The notes: generated from the sequence alone by a model not told the origin. DNA of 64,000 bases from Cyanophora paradoxa (GCA_004431415.1 QPMI01000054.1:62001-126000); one strand, 5' to 3'. Positions 12,242 to 23,387 are shown, counted from the first letter of the stretch. Translations and numbers: made by a program.

Positions 12242-13359
12242 ATGCCGCCTGCAGCTTTTGAGGGCGCCGGGTCTGTGTGCCAGGAGCTGTTCAAGCCCCT
12301 GCAGGAGCGCGTTCGGGACCTGCAGGCCCTCACGATCCTCCGCAATGCGGTCCACAGCAGCACGGGGCTCAGCGCGACGACGAGCGCGCTGAACCAGCAA
12401 ACCCTCTCCTGCGAAAAGATGTGCACCCACATCCAGAGCCGCCTGACGTCGAGCGCGGAATCAAACGCGATAGCGGACTTCGCGGAGTGCTCTCAGTCGA
12501 TCCTCGACTACGCGATCTTCCTCTCGGCTGCCGCCGGGCTCGGGGGCTCGACCGCAGCAGCCGCGCCTGCCCCCGACCTGGAGCGCGGCCCGGCGACCGC
12601 GGCGCCGCAGCCAGCCCCCGCGGCCGCGCCCGCTCCGCGCGAGGAGAAGCGGCACCGCATCACGATTGAGCGAGTAACCCAGGAAGAGTTCATGGCGGTC
12701 GGGCAGGTGCTTTCCCCATGGAATACTGCGCACTTGCGCCTGGCTGACTACTCAAACCGCACAGCACCTCCGCGGGCGCCTCGCGCTGGCCGCCGTGAAC
12801 TCCGCGATCGACCAGATCGAGGTGAGGGCCTGCGGCACGGTCCGATCCGCCCCGCGCGCGATTCGATCCAACGCTGGCGGCGGCACAGGAAATCCTGCGA
12901 GAGAAGCACGCCATCCTCGCGCAGAACCCCAACAAACTCCATCACGACAAGCTCGCAAAGTGCGCTGCTTCTCCTGCCTGTTCCATTCGCTAGAGCTCAC
13001 GCTCAAGCCCTCGCAGGTTCAAGGTCCCATCCATTCCGCACTGCCCCCAGGGCGATCAAATTTGAAATTTACAATCCGGTTGTCGCGCAGGCGTGGGCGG
13101 AGCAGGCGGACGCGCTGGAGGATATTAAGGGCCCCTACCTCACCGACGAGGAGCTGGGGGGATCCGTGTTCAAGGCGCGCCGCCCCGCCTCACGCTCCGC
13201 CCCGTCCCGCTCCTCCTCTGACGGGGAGGCGGCGGCCAGGCGGACGCGACGGGGCGGAGCATACAAACTGTGCTGCGCTCCGTGCAGCCGCCGCGCATGC
13301 GCGTCGAGACGAGGAGCGTCGACAAGAAGCGCGTAACGTGTTACCTGTTCCCACTGTAG
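12242..13359 (+). CDS. SKA1: SKA1-like spindle and kinetochore-associated protein
   Basis: The ATG at 12242 opens MPPAAFEGAGSVCQELFKP and a helical N-terminal region, then an Ala/Pro linker. The conserved C-terminal microtubule-binding domain of SKA1 follows in spliced pieces: HRITIERVTQEEFMA, HLRGRLALAAVNSAIDQIE, EILREKHAILAQNPNKL, GPYLTDEELGGSVFK, ADATGRSIQTVLRSVQPPR and VDKKRVTCYLFPL, ending at the TAG at 13357. This matches the family pattern of an EEF...RGRL start and a GRSIL.VLR..R end. SKA1 with SKA2 and SKA3 couples kinetochores to depolymerising microtubules. The last intron (13175-13239) uses a GC donor. Introns before and after HLRGRL are clear; the piece around 13010-13070 is less certain. 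It diverges from the F-box gene and converges on the translation-factor gene. Confidence 0.78.
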
Positions 13360-13652
13360 CCCGAAACCTACGATCATGAGCTAGAGCAGATTAGTACCCC
13401 TGCAGCTGTATCCTCCCTAGGCATGTGGTCGTCAAGACACGCATGCGCCAGCGCATGCCAAGGTGTGCCGCTCCATGCATACATACAGTTAATAAACTCG
13501 GGGCCGGCACGGCGCATACGGAAAGCTCGGGTTTCACGATCCTAAAACGCGTAATTCTAGCAGGGTACGGCCGCGGGGGCCGCGTGCGCAGCCGGGGCCG
13601 AGCCGGGGCCGGACCAGCCAGCCGCAGCTGCATCCTCGGTCGCTATAGCTAG

Positions 13653-16296
13653 TTACTGGAAGAGGAACTTGAGGCCCTTGGTGGAGAGGTAGTCCTTGGC
13701 GGACTTGCCCCCGAAGAGCGGCTCGAAGCGCGGCTGCCCCGGCGCCCGTCAGGAAGAGGGGGGGGAGGAGAGGAGAGGAGAGGGGAAGGGAGGGCCGACC
13801 TTGGAGGCCCAGTATATCTCCTTCATCTCCTTGTCGCCCTGCGAGGGGTTTCGCATTCCGGGCCCGGAGGAGAGCCAGGGGGGCACGGCGCGCACGAGCT
13901 CGTCGGCGATCTTGTGGAGGGCGTCGACGACCATGTACCCGGCCTCGCCGTTCAGGGCCTGCGAGAGGGGGCGCGGGCTCAGGAACCAGGAGGGGCAAAA
14001 GGAAGAGAAAGGGCGTCGCGGTGGATCGAACCAGGGTCTCGGGGAAGAGGTCGACGATGTCGGCGAGGTCGAGGAACTGGCCGGCGACGGCGAGGCCGAG
14101 GAACTCGCCCGTCAGCTTCGGCGCGTCCGGCAGGTCCAGCTGCGAGCGGCGTCAGGCCCCCGAGAGGAGCTTCTTCTCCTCTTTCTTCTTCTTCTCCTCC
14201 GCACCTTGAGGTCCATGACGGAGTCGAGGACGCGCTCGAGGCCGCGCTCCAGCGACTGGCGCGAGACCGCTGAGCGCTTGCGGAGCGCCCCGATGAGCTT
14301 CGAGATCTCCCCCAGCTCCTGCGCCCGCCGCACGTCGGACGCGCCCTTTAAACAAGAACACTCTCTTCTTCCGCTCACCTTGGAGCGCTTCTTCTCGAGG
14401 GCGATGGTGATGGTCCTCTTGATGACGATCGGGGCGACCTCGGCCTGCGACCGCGAGGCGTCAGAGGCCGCCGCCTTCGCTCTAACTTCTTCTATTCTCT
14501 TCTCTCTCCCTTCCTCCTACTTCTCTTTGGGTGTCGGGGGGAGTGCTGCTCCGGCGCACCTCCGAGTCGCCCTCGCCGTCGTCGCCGCCGGTCATCCAGA
14601 GCTCCTCCATCGAGCGCACCGCCTCGTCCACCGCGCCTGGGCCCTCCGCGTTCAGCAGGTACTCCCCCACGATCATGTCCACCTGACCGAACCGGGTCGC
14701 ATCACGGGGCCGGGGCGGCGCTGAGCGGTGCACACCTCCTTCTTGAGGCGCTCGGCGATGTTGCTCTGCACCGACGCCGGCAGCGGCGACGGGCTCCGCT
14801 TGTCCCTGCCCGGGCGGGTGAGGGGCCAGGCGTGGCGCGGGCCGGGAGGGGCTCACTTGGGCGGCTCGCGGTCAGTGGCGCGGCCGCGGCCCTCGGAGAC
14901 GGGGCCCACGCGCTCCCACTTGTCGGCTTCCGCGCCGCCGGAGCGGCGAGGGGGCGAGGCCGCGCGGCGCGGGGGCGAGGCGGCACGGCGGGGAGGGGAG
15001 ACCCGGCGGGGCGGAGAGGCCCGGCGCGGTGGCTCCTCGGCGGGGACGGGTACGCCCTTCTCCTTGAGGACCTCCTCGCGGGGCTTGGCGGCCCCGAACG
15101 GGTTGGACTTGGGCTTACTGGCCGCCGCCTGGGGCGGCGGGGACGGCGCGTTCGGCTTCGCCTCCGGCGAGCGCGTCTCGGGCAGCGGCGCCGTGCGCGG
15201 CGCCAGCTTGAGGCGCGGGCGGTCCGCTCCGCCGGCGGCGCCGCCGCGCGGCTCGTCGCTCTCACGGTCCTCGCCGCCGCGGGTCGAGCCCCAGGACTTG
15301 CCGCGGTCGCCGCCGGCACTGCGCGTGCACGACGGCTCAACCGGCGTCGGCAGCACCGAGCCGGGCGCCGCGGCGCGGGCCGGGCGAACGCACTCGAACT
15401 CCCGGCGCCCGCCACCGAAGCCGCGGTCCCGATCGCCGCCGCCGAAGCCGCGGTCCCGATCGCCGCCACCGAAACCGCGGTCCCGATCGCCGCTGCCGTC
15501 GTAGATAAGAGAAGGAGAGAAAGAAGGCGATGGAGAGAATTGATCCGGAGGAGCCGAGAGCCGCACCGGTCCTCGCGCTCACGGAAGCCGCCGCCGAACC
15601 CGCCGCGGTCGCGGTCGCGGCCGCCGAAGCCGCCGCGGTCGCCGGAGCGCCAGTCCCCCTCGTCCGCGCCCCCGGCATCGCGGTCCTTGTCGAACCCGCC
15701 GAAGCCGCGCCGCGGGCCGCCGTCTCGGTCGCCTCGGTCGCCAAAGCCGCCACTTGGACCTTCCCGATCACGCCAGTTAGATACGTCCTCGCCGCCGGGC
15801 CCCTCGCGGTCCCCGTAGCGGTCGCTGCAACAGGGCGTGAATCGGACGCCCCGCGGCGCTCGAGCGGGAATGCAACGGACTTGCGACCGCCCCCGTAGCG
15901 CGAGCCCTCATCGCGGATCTTGAAGCCTGCGCGAGGACGCGATCAGTGTCCCGGAGGCAACCATGTGGCAGCAGACAGATTCGGGTGAGGCGCGAGGGAC
16001 TCACCGCGGCGATCTGACATTACGCAAAAGGGAGGAACATACGGCAATCAGATCGGGGCGCGAGAGGCGGGCGGGACGCTCGGGACGGATTGGCGTCCCG
16101 TTCGCGACAGACGCACCGTACGACTCCTCATTACCTTCCCTGAAACGCGCAAAAGACGTCAGCGATGCCTACAATCGACGCTCTGCGACGCCGCGATGTC
16201 TGCTTACCGCTCGACGGGCGCCTTCGGCAGACCGACGGGCTCGACGGCCCCGAGGTCTGCCAGGCTCATTTTCGTTCCCTTGAACTTCTTCGCCAT
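13653..16296 (-). CDS. eIF4B-like N-terminus joined to an MA3 domain; translation initiation factor
   Basis: The minus-strand ATG at 16296 opens MAKKFKGTKMSLADLG, the usual eIF4B-type start. Next come GFKIRDEGSRYGGG, DRYGDREGPGGEDVSNWRD, Gly/Asp/Arg repeats of the GDRDRGFGG type, RPRLKLAPRT and NPFGAAKPREEVLKEKG, all hallmarks of eIF4B. Repeated ASPPRR motifs follow. The C-terminal half is an MA3 domain: VDMIVGEYLLNAEG, EVAPIVIKRTITIALEKK, LRKRSAVSRQSLERGLERV, DLPDAPKLTGEFLGLAV, FLDLADIVDLFPE and a C-terminus ending KGLKFLFQ. By family knowledge eIF4B stimulates the eIF4A helicase, and MA3 domains (eIF4G, PDCD4) bind eIF4A directly. One polypeptide thus seems to carry both kinds of eIF4A partner. 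No in-frame stop or promoter separates the halves, but two genes cannot be fully excluded without RNA data. Confidence 0.76.
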
Positions 16297-16395
16297 CTTT
16301 CTGAGTGGCGGAGTCCTTCTTGCTGCTTGCAGCTGGCTTCTTCTTGGGGTACGACGCCAAACAGGAAGCTAGCGCGGTGCACAACAAGCGGCGCT

Positions 16396-18217
16396 ATGTT
16401 TGTCTCGTTGGCTGCCCCGATACACCGCCACGAACGCTGGCCTCTCAGCCAGACGCCGGCGGACCCGCGACCTGGGCAGATCGCCCGGCTCAGACGCCCC
16501 GCAACCCGGGCGCCGTCTTGCGGTGGCGCGACGCGCTCAAGCTTCGTCGCTGTAGCCTCGGCGTCTTCGACGTCCGACGTATCGCCGACGGCCGCTCCGA
16601 AGGTGTTAATCACTGGCGGGTGCGCGCCGTGCGCCCAGGTCGGGCCCCTAGATCTAGCTCGGGCTGCGCGAGCCCCTAGCCGCGCGAATGGGCGCATGGG
16701 CATGCGCGCAGGGGCGCAATCTCACTCGGGCGCGCCGTCAGCTACTCGGGCATCGGCCTCGAGACGGCGCTGCAGCTGGCGCGGGCCGGCGCCGACGTCC
16801 TCATCGCCGGCAGGGACGAGGAGCAGGCGCAGCGGGCCGCGGAGGACGTGCGAGCGAGGGCCGGCGACGCGGCCGGGCCAGTCTCAGCAGCGAGGCTTGA
16901 TCTCTCCTCGCTCGCATCCGTGCGGGCCTTCTGGCGCGCGGTACCCCGTCCCACGCCTCGCAATGTACCCCCTGAAAGCTTCCTCCAGCGCGGAGTACGT
17001 CGACTCCGGCCGGCCCCTGGACGTGCTCGTCAACAATGGTACTCTCCAGGCCACCCGCCCCTCTGGGCACTATGGCACCCTCTCATCGCGTGTACCCCCC
17101 AGCGGGCTGCATGATGACCCCCTTCGAGCTCACCGAAGACGGACTGGACAGGTGCGGTTACGCCCCCCCACCCCCCGCATTCCACCGAGGCATCGCTTTA
17201 TGTACCCCCCTGATGCCCTCCTCAGGCAGTTCCAGGTGCGGCGCTTACGAGCTGAACGCGGTACCCGCCCCCAGAGCGAGCCTCAGGTGAACCACGCCTC
17301 GCACTTCCTCATGACCGAGCTGCTCCTGGAGCGGCTCAACGCCTCCCCCCTCGGCGGCCGCGTCATCAACGTCTCCAGGTAAGACTTACCCCCGCCGCCC
17401 CCGCCGATCGATCGGGGCGCGACGCGACGCTCCGCAGCATTGCTTCGTATTACAGTGACATCCGTACCCCCGACGATTTTGAGAGGGCGGCGCGCCCCAC
17501 CCCCGCGCAGCACGGTCCGCCGCCGGCCGCCCGCCCCTCGACAGCCCTTTCCATCGCGGACGCACTGATCCTTGACCCGCCCGGCCCGCAGGGCGCTGGT
17601 CCCACTACTGCCACAGCAAGCTCGCGCAGGTGCGCGGTAGCGGGGTACGCTGTTGAACCGCGTTCCCAGGCCTAATGCCGGGGGTACAGGCGATGCACGC
17701 CGCGGAGCTGCAGCGCCGGCTCGACGCTACCGGATCCAGCGTGACCATCAATGCGCTGCACCCCGGTAGCCCCCGCACCCCCTCTTCTCCCCTCCCAAAC
17801 TCACGGGGGGTACAGGGATCATCGCCACGCGGCTGCTCTCGCGGCCTTGGAACTGGTGGTACGGCGCGCCCTTCGTGGTCAGTGGCCCGCTGCCTCGCCC
17901 CTCTCTCAAGTCGCTGAATGCGCGCGTGCGCCAGGTGCTGTTCCCCCTCTTCCTGGCGTCGGGGTACATCAAGACGGCGGACAAGGGCGCCCGCACCCCC
18001 GTCTACCTCGCCTCGTCCCCGGAGGTGCCCCGGGGACGCCGGGGCAGGTCCCTGGGCCCTTCTGATCACGAGACGCCCCGGCCCGGGGCGGCAGGTGCGG
18101 GGGCGGGGCGGGCGCTTCTTCGTGGACGAGGCGGAGCGGGAGGCGGCGGGGCCCGCGCTGGACCCCGCCCTCTGCGCCGCCCTCTGCGACTACACCGCCG
18201 CCCTCGTCGGCCTCTAG
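16396..18217 (+). CDS. Short-chain dehydrogenase/reductase (retinol-dehydrogenase/WWOX-like)
   Basis: Spliced exons give a complete SDR fold. KVLITGG plus YSGIGLETALQLARAGADV forms the Rossmann TGxxxGIG nucleotide site, split by an intron that ends at 16740. LDLSSLASVRAFW and RPLDVLVNN follow (17010-17035), then FELTEDGLD, QFQVNHASHFLMTELLLER, GGRVINVSS, the catalytic Y-x-x-x-K in HYCHSKLAQ (about 17610) and TINALHPG. The C-terminal GRFFVDEAER region ends at the TAG at 18215. NAD(P)-dependent oxidation or reduction of an alcohol/ketone, possibly lipid or retinoid-like, follows from the family; the substrate cannot be told. The ATG at 16396 adds about 75 residues before the Rossmann fold that could be an organelle-targeting leader. 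It lies only 100 bp from the divergent translation-factor start. Confidence 0.8.
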
Positions 18218-18307
18218 CCTCATCCGACGCAGTACTAGTGAGTCTTGATCTACGGCTCAGTGGACATCCAGATATATCCAGATATCCATGTTTAAATTTT
18301 GTGTTGT

Positions 18308-18371
18308 TGTTACATCATCCTTGCTCGAATCTGAGGCGCTGTTACATCATCCTTGCTCGAATCTGAGGCGA
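18308..18371. repeat. Two-copy 32-bp tandem repeat
   Basis: The unit beginning TGTTACATCATCCTTGCTCG is present twice in direct, adjacent and identical copies (18308-18339 and 18340-18371). It sits between the convergent ends of the SDR and SDE2 genes, probably in a 3' UTR. Recent slippage is the simplest explanation. Confidence 0.85.
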
Positions 18372-18551
18372 GCGCCCTGTGAAGAGATGGGCGCCCGATC
18401 GAGCCCTGCAAGCACACCAAGGCGCACTAACGCGGCTGCTGGCTGAGAGCTGGCGGGAGGGTCGGGGAGGGGGCCGAGAGGAGGGGCGAAGCGGGTCCTA
18501 TACAGCGGGCGGGGCCTGGCTGGGCGGAGAAGACGGGCGGAGGCCCCGCGC

Positions 18552-19574
18552 TCACTTGCGGGAGCGCTTGGCCTTGCCCTTCTTGGCCGGCGCCTCCTCC
18601 TCCTTCTCCTCCTCCTCCTCCTTCGCCGCCTTCTCCTCCTTCGCCGCGGCGGCAGCCTTGCCGCGCCCCTTCGGCTTCTCCGCCTCCTTCGCCGGCTCGG
18701 GCGCCTTGGCCGCCGCCGCCGGGGCCGGGGCCGGGGCCGGTGCGGCGGGCGGGGCCGGCGCGGCGGGCGCCGCCTCCTCCTCTTCCTCCATCTCGTCCTC
18801 GTCCAAGCCAAGCAGGTCGGCCTCCCTGCAGGCGGCGCGCGCGCTCGGCGGTCAGCGGTACGAACGCGGGCGGCGGAGACGGCGAGGCGAAGCGAGGGCT
18901 CACCAGAGCGCGCGCTTCTTCTTCGGCGGCTCGGCGGGGGCGGCCGCAGCCTGCGGGGACTCGGCGCGCGGGGAGGAGTCCTCGCCGGTGCCGGGGGATC
19001 CGGCCTCCTTCTCCTTCTGGCGCTGCGCCTCCTCGGCCTTGCGGCGGGCCTCCTCGGCGATGCCCTTGGAGATGGCGGTCTGCAGGCGCTCGGCGACCTG
19101 CTTCGCGTCCTGCGTGTACTTCACGTCGTCGAACTTGTGCTTCGGCTTCTCCTCGTCCGAGTTCTTCCCCGCCTTCGCCTTCGCCTTCTCGGGCCCGCCC
19201 TTCTCGACCCAGTCCTCGAGCTTCTTGTCCGCGTTCGCGTGCCGCAGCCGCCGGCCGTTCAGGTCCCGGCAGGCATCGAAGTTCGTCGTCTTCTTCTGGC
19301 CGACCTGGGTGCTGGCGCCACGGAGCAGCGAGCCGAAGCCTCCCTTGCCACCCACGAGCCGGAAGAGGACGCGGATGCAGGGCAGCGGGCCGAACTCGGA
19401 GGAGATCAGGCCACCGTCCACGAGCTCCTTAGTGCCACAGACGAGGCGCTGCTCGCCCGCGGGAAAGCCGTGGCGGTCCTCGATGGCCGCCTTGACGAGA
19501 CTGACCGGCACCTCATCCTCCGAGAACTGAAGACAGAACGAAGGCACCGAGGGGGGGCTGACGATCAGCTGCAT
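18552..19574 (-). CDS. SDE2: SDE2 homologue (ubiquitin-fold splicing and genome-stability factor)
   Basis: The minus-strand ATG at 19574 opens MQLIVSPPSVPSFCLQF, a ubiquitin-like fold of 76 residues ending RLVGG. It is followed directly by KGGFGSLLRGAS, the invariant SDE2 cleavage and activation site. The conserved block TTNFDACRDLNGRRLRHAN then follows, with a Lys/Glu-rich coiled region and, after one intron, an acidic and basic tail ending KRSRK. In fission yeast and humans the ubiquitin-like part is removed after GG, leaving a Lys-initiated protein that binds the spliceosome and helps excise particular introns; human SDE2 also acts in replication-stress control. All residues around the cleavage point are conserved, so processing is expected. 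A TTG further upstream is not needed because this ATG begins the ubiquitin fold exactly. Confidence 0.88.
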
Positions 19575-19882
19575 TGCGCTGGCCGGAGGGCTGCAGAAAG
19601 ACAAGCCGCAGGGAAGGCACTGGGTACAAGATACAAGAAACCAATGCCCGCATTCGCCACGCCGGCAGTCCTTCCAAGTGAGCCTTCGTTCATCGCGTCT
19701 TAGCTAGCGCGCTGAGATAGCTAGCCGCGTCGTGGCGGGTCGCTGAGCCGTTCTGGGCGCAGACGCGGCGAGCCGCGCTGGCGCCGAGGGGCTCCGCTCG
19801 GGCGTGCACGGCATCCGCCTGCACGAGTCCAGGCGGCGCGCAGCGACCGCCAGCACCCAGCACGCCCCGCACGCGTGCGCAA

Positions 19883-20911
19883 ATGATAAGCTTGGCGCCT
19901 GGGCGTGCGCTCACTTGCCGAACTCCGCAGCGAGCCTCGCGGCCGCCGGTTGGAGGTCGTCGCGTCGTCCAGCCGCCCGGCGGCGACCGCGCCGCGCCGC
20001 GCGGTCCTGGCTGCCGCAGTCGCGGCGGCCGCGGCGGCGCTGCAGGCGGCGTCCGTCGAGCCGGCATACGCGCGGAACAAGCGGCAGAGCCCCCTGTTTC
20101 TCGACCTCGTCGTGCGTCGCCCGGCCCGCCCGCGGCCCGCGAATCGGACACAATTTGATCCGGCGACGGCGCGCGCGCAGCCGGTGTTGGAGCTGCGGCT
20201 GCAGGTGGAGTCGCTGGGCCCGCTGATTGACGCCGGCGAGGTCGCCATCGTCGGCTCGACGGTCAAGGCCGCCCTCAAGTCCCGCCGCGCCGAGCAGCTC
20301 CTCTACACCGCCGTGCGCCCCTACCCCCATCCGAACGCGTACTCCCTCTGAGCGAGCTTCGGACAGGCTGCGGGTTTGGATACGGACGAAGACGAGGAGA
20401 GGGCCCGCGCGCAGGCGCGCACCTTCATCGAGTACCTCTCGCAGGTACCCCCCGTACCCCCCCTTCTCCCTGTTCAGTACCCCATCCGACAGCGCCGCAG
20501 GTGGACGCGCAGGGATACTATGACTCCCGCGACCCGAGCGGCGCCGCCCAGGCCCGCCTCGCCGAATTCTCCAAGTGAGTCGTAACGTTAACCCATCTAC
20601 CCCCGCCACTGTACCCCCTCCCTCCGCCTGACCTGTACCCCTACCCATGTAGGAAGGCGCACACGGCCGCGCTCGCGGAGCTCGATAAGTTCCTCCGCCT
20701 CATGCCCGAGGAGCAGGTGCGGGGTATATGTACCCCCGGGCCCTTCGGATAACAAGGGGATACCCCTTAATAAGCTTCGAATTCGGATAACAAGGGGGTA
20801 CCCGGCCTGGCGGCGCCGGCTTAGCCTGATCAGCTGACGTCCGGATCCCGTTCTACCCCACTGGGCCAGGTCGAGGCGGCCCAGGCGCGCGTCCAGAAGA
20901 GCGATTTCTAG
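19883..20911 (+). CDS. Probable thylakoid-lumen or plastid protein, unidentified
   Basis: Spliced exons include an Arg/Ser-rich leader and a hydrophobic segment AVLAAAVAAAAAALQAA followed by a small-residue site, the usual look of a lumen-targeting signal. The mature part reads RNKRQSPLFLDLV, PVLELRLQVESLGPLIDAG, GSTVKAALKSRRAEQLLYT, AGLDTDEDEERARAQARTF, DAQGYYDSRDPSGAAQARL, LAELDKFLRLMPEEQ and EAAQARVQKSDF, ending at the TAG at 20909. A small helical protein is suggested, loosely like PsbQ/Psb31-type extrinsic photosystem proteins, but I cannot assign it. The start is uncertain: the ATG at 19883 is in another frame from the hydrophobic segment and would need an intron, while the in-frame alternative is a GTG at 19905. 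It diverges from SDE2. Confidence 0.5.
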
Positions 20912-21599
20912 GCCATTGCGAATCTGAATTTGCGATTCTTCCACCCATACTCGACTCGCTAACATTTAGCGATAACATACTCCGCGCGCGGAGTCTCCGC
21001 CCCTATAGATCGTTTCCAAATTCCAAGACGTCGACGTCGACGTCCGACAATTGCAACATACATGTGTTCCGTGTGGAAATGATAACCGTTGAACCGTGTA
21101 CATGTGGAAATCACTTTTCCACACCAGGCCTCGTGTTGTTTTGATCACGCATATGCATGTGTCCTGGTGTGCCGCGGCCGGCTGTGTCGGCGCCTGGGCC
21201 CATGATCATGAGTCACACGAGATCTGGCCAATGCATATGGGCGCGCACATCGATTCGATATATCGATGTGCCGGCGCAAGCTGCCATGGCCCAGTGGCCA
21301 TGGCTAGGCCGCACGGCTAGCTAGCCTATAGCTAGTAGCGCTAGCTAGGGCGCTCCTAGGCCTAGGCTCCTAGCTAGCCGCGCGGGCTATATAGCTAGCA
21401 GCCGCTAGCTAGCCTCGAGCTCGCGGCTGTACATGTGCGCGAGCCAGGGATCCGGAGCGCTCGCATGCGCAGCCCGGAAGCAGCTGCTTCCGACCTCGAG
21501 CTTAATTTGTATAAGGCGATAGCGCACGAGGGTCCTGCAAATGACGAGGCAGCGCTAGCTCGGGCGGCTGCGCGCGCTAGCGCTGTGGCACATTCAGTA

Positions 21600-21745
21600 G
21601 TACCCCACCAAATTTACCGTCCCATACAAGCCTGAAAATTGCATGCCGACATAATTTGGGGACGTCATATTTCGCATAGAGAATTCGAAGGGTCGGGTTT
21701 TAAAACGACATAAATTTGACCGTCATATAATATTGTGTTTTACGG
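21600..21745. repeat. Partial copy of the 23.4-kb TIR element
   Basis: The stretch running from the TAGTACCCCACCAAATTTACC region through CCCATACAAGCCTGAAAATT and CATAATTTGGGGACGTCATA to TAATATTGTGTTTTACGG closely matches the right half of the element at 23388-23662, in the same orientation. The left half is not recognisable. It is probably a truncated insertion. Confidence 0.7.
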
Positions 21746-22519
21746 TACTATATTTTTTTGGTGAATTACTTGTGTTTTACGGTACTATAGCCGTCCTGGC
21801 CATGGCCATCATGGCATGGCGGCCAGCTGCAGCGGCTGAGCTCGTATATATATATATGCATATCCCTAGTGATTCCCATTCCTGTATACGTATAACTTAG
21901 TATTACTAAGTTACTAAGTTAGTAAGTATTCTGTATACGTACTTCCAGTATATGAACTTGCATGAATTCCCACAATTTCCCAGTATGAATCCCATATACG
22001 TACGGTCACCGGGTAACGTACCGGGTATACGACGACTATACGCGCGCGTACGTATACGTTATGAATCTTATGATATACGTATTATAACGTATATACCGTG
22101 TAACAGAATATTAGTTAACGTTCGCGCATGATATTAATTAGTTCGGTACCAAATTAGTGCGGTTTTTGCCGTGAAAAGTTCACTGAAAACGCACTAATTT
22201 GAGACCACACTAATAAAAGGACGCTAAGAAAATGCCGTAGGGGTACGGTGTGTACCTCTCGCCCCATACACTGGTATTGAAAAAACGCACTAATTTGAGA
22301 CCGAACTACTGAGTCTGGTCGGGGTACCGGTCTGGGTCTCAGAGTCTAAAAACGAACTAATATCGTGCGAATTAATATTGTGTTACACGGTAAGTACCGT
22401 CACTACTACCGTGTCGCACTGACTCGCACATGTACAGAGTCGCCAGCTGCAGACTGCGCAGTGGCACCACTGCCGCACCAGCTGCAGCCTGCAGTGCGAC
22501 TCGCCAGACTAGTACTCGG

Positions 22520-22947
22520 TAGGGTTACCGTCCGACGGTCTGACGGTAATGTCGGTCCCCCAGGCTCCGACATCGACAATGTCGAATGTCAGGTGGATTT
22601 CGGTGCGATCCGACAGAGGGGGGGGGTAGGGGTTGACACGGGTTGTCTCCGCCGGCAGAATGCGCCATAAATTATAAATTAAGGCTTCTGGTGCTCCAGG
22701 AAGTTATTCCAAGCAGGTCTGAACACATTCCCCACCTTAGGAATGCATTGAAGCGTGGGTTCTAGGTGAGCGACGGGCCGGCGACGGCAGGGAGGGGGCG
22801 AGAAAAGCATTAAAAACTATTTAAAAATGCATTATTTTAATCATTATTTTCGACATGTCGGTCGCCCTCGCCGACACCGCACCGACATTCGACATTGATC
22901 ATGACGACCGTTTGACGAAGCTCCGAATTGTCGGTGCGGTAACCCTA
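22520..22947. mobile_element. hAT-type MITE, copy 1 (428 bp)
   Basis: The element starts TAGGGTTACCG and ends with its inverse CGGTAACCCTA. It is flanked on both sides by the same 8 bp, GTACTCGG (22512-22519 and 22948-22955). An 8-bp target-site duplication with a TAGGG-like terminus is typical of hAT transposons. The interior has no transposase frame, so it is non-autonomous. It contains repeated TGTCGG/CCGACA subterminal motifs and a core with GCGCCATAAATTATAAATTA that is shared with copy 2. Confidence 0.9.
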
Positions 22948-23387
22948 GTACTCGGCCATGGCCAGATAGGGTTGGGCTTTACCTTTACCGGTAAACAGAG
23001 GTATTACCTTTACTCGGTAATACTTTTACTTTACTCGGACCCCGTCCGAGTACTAGTAATACCCGAGTAAAACAGGGGGGGGTATACAAGCTAGCAGCGT
23101 GGGGAGTGCAGTTTAACGCACATAGCGTTGCTCGCGTTGAGTAATCGGCTAAGAGTAATGCCAGAACATGTATTGAAGCTTGTTGAAGTGCATGGGGCGC
23201 TCTTGGGGTGGGGAAATGGGAGGCCCTATGCCTGAGGGGGAGGGGGGGGGGCAGGGCCGCAGGGGGGTTTACTCGGTAATACTCGGGGTAATACTTTCAT
23301 TACTTTACCCTTTACTCTGCCGGACGGGGTATTACCCGGGTAAGCCCAACCCTATGGCCAGAGTCGCCGCCGTGGCCCAGTACTAGT

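Noticed and set aside
14853-15818. Overlapping + strand frames of 258 and 328 codons
   Set aside because: These are antisense to the Gly/Arg/Asp-rich and ASPPRR repeats of the eIF4B-like gene, which has clear homology on the minus strand.
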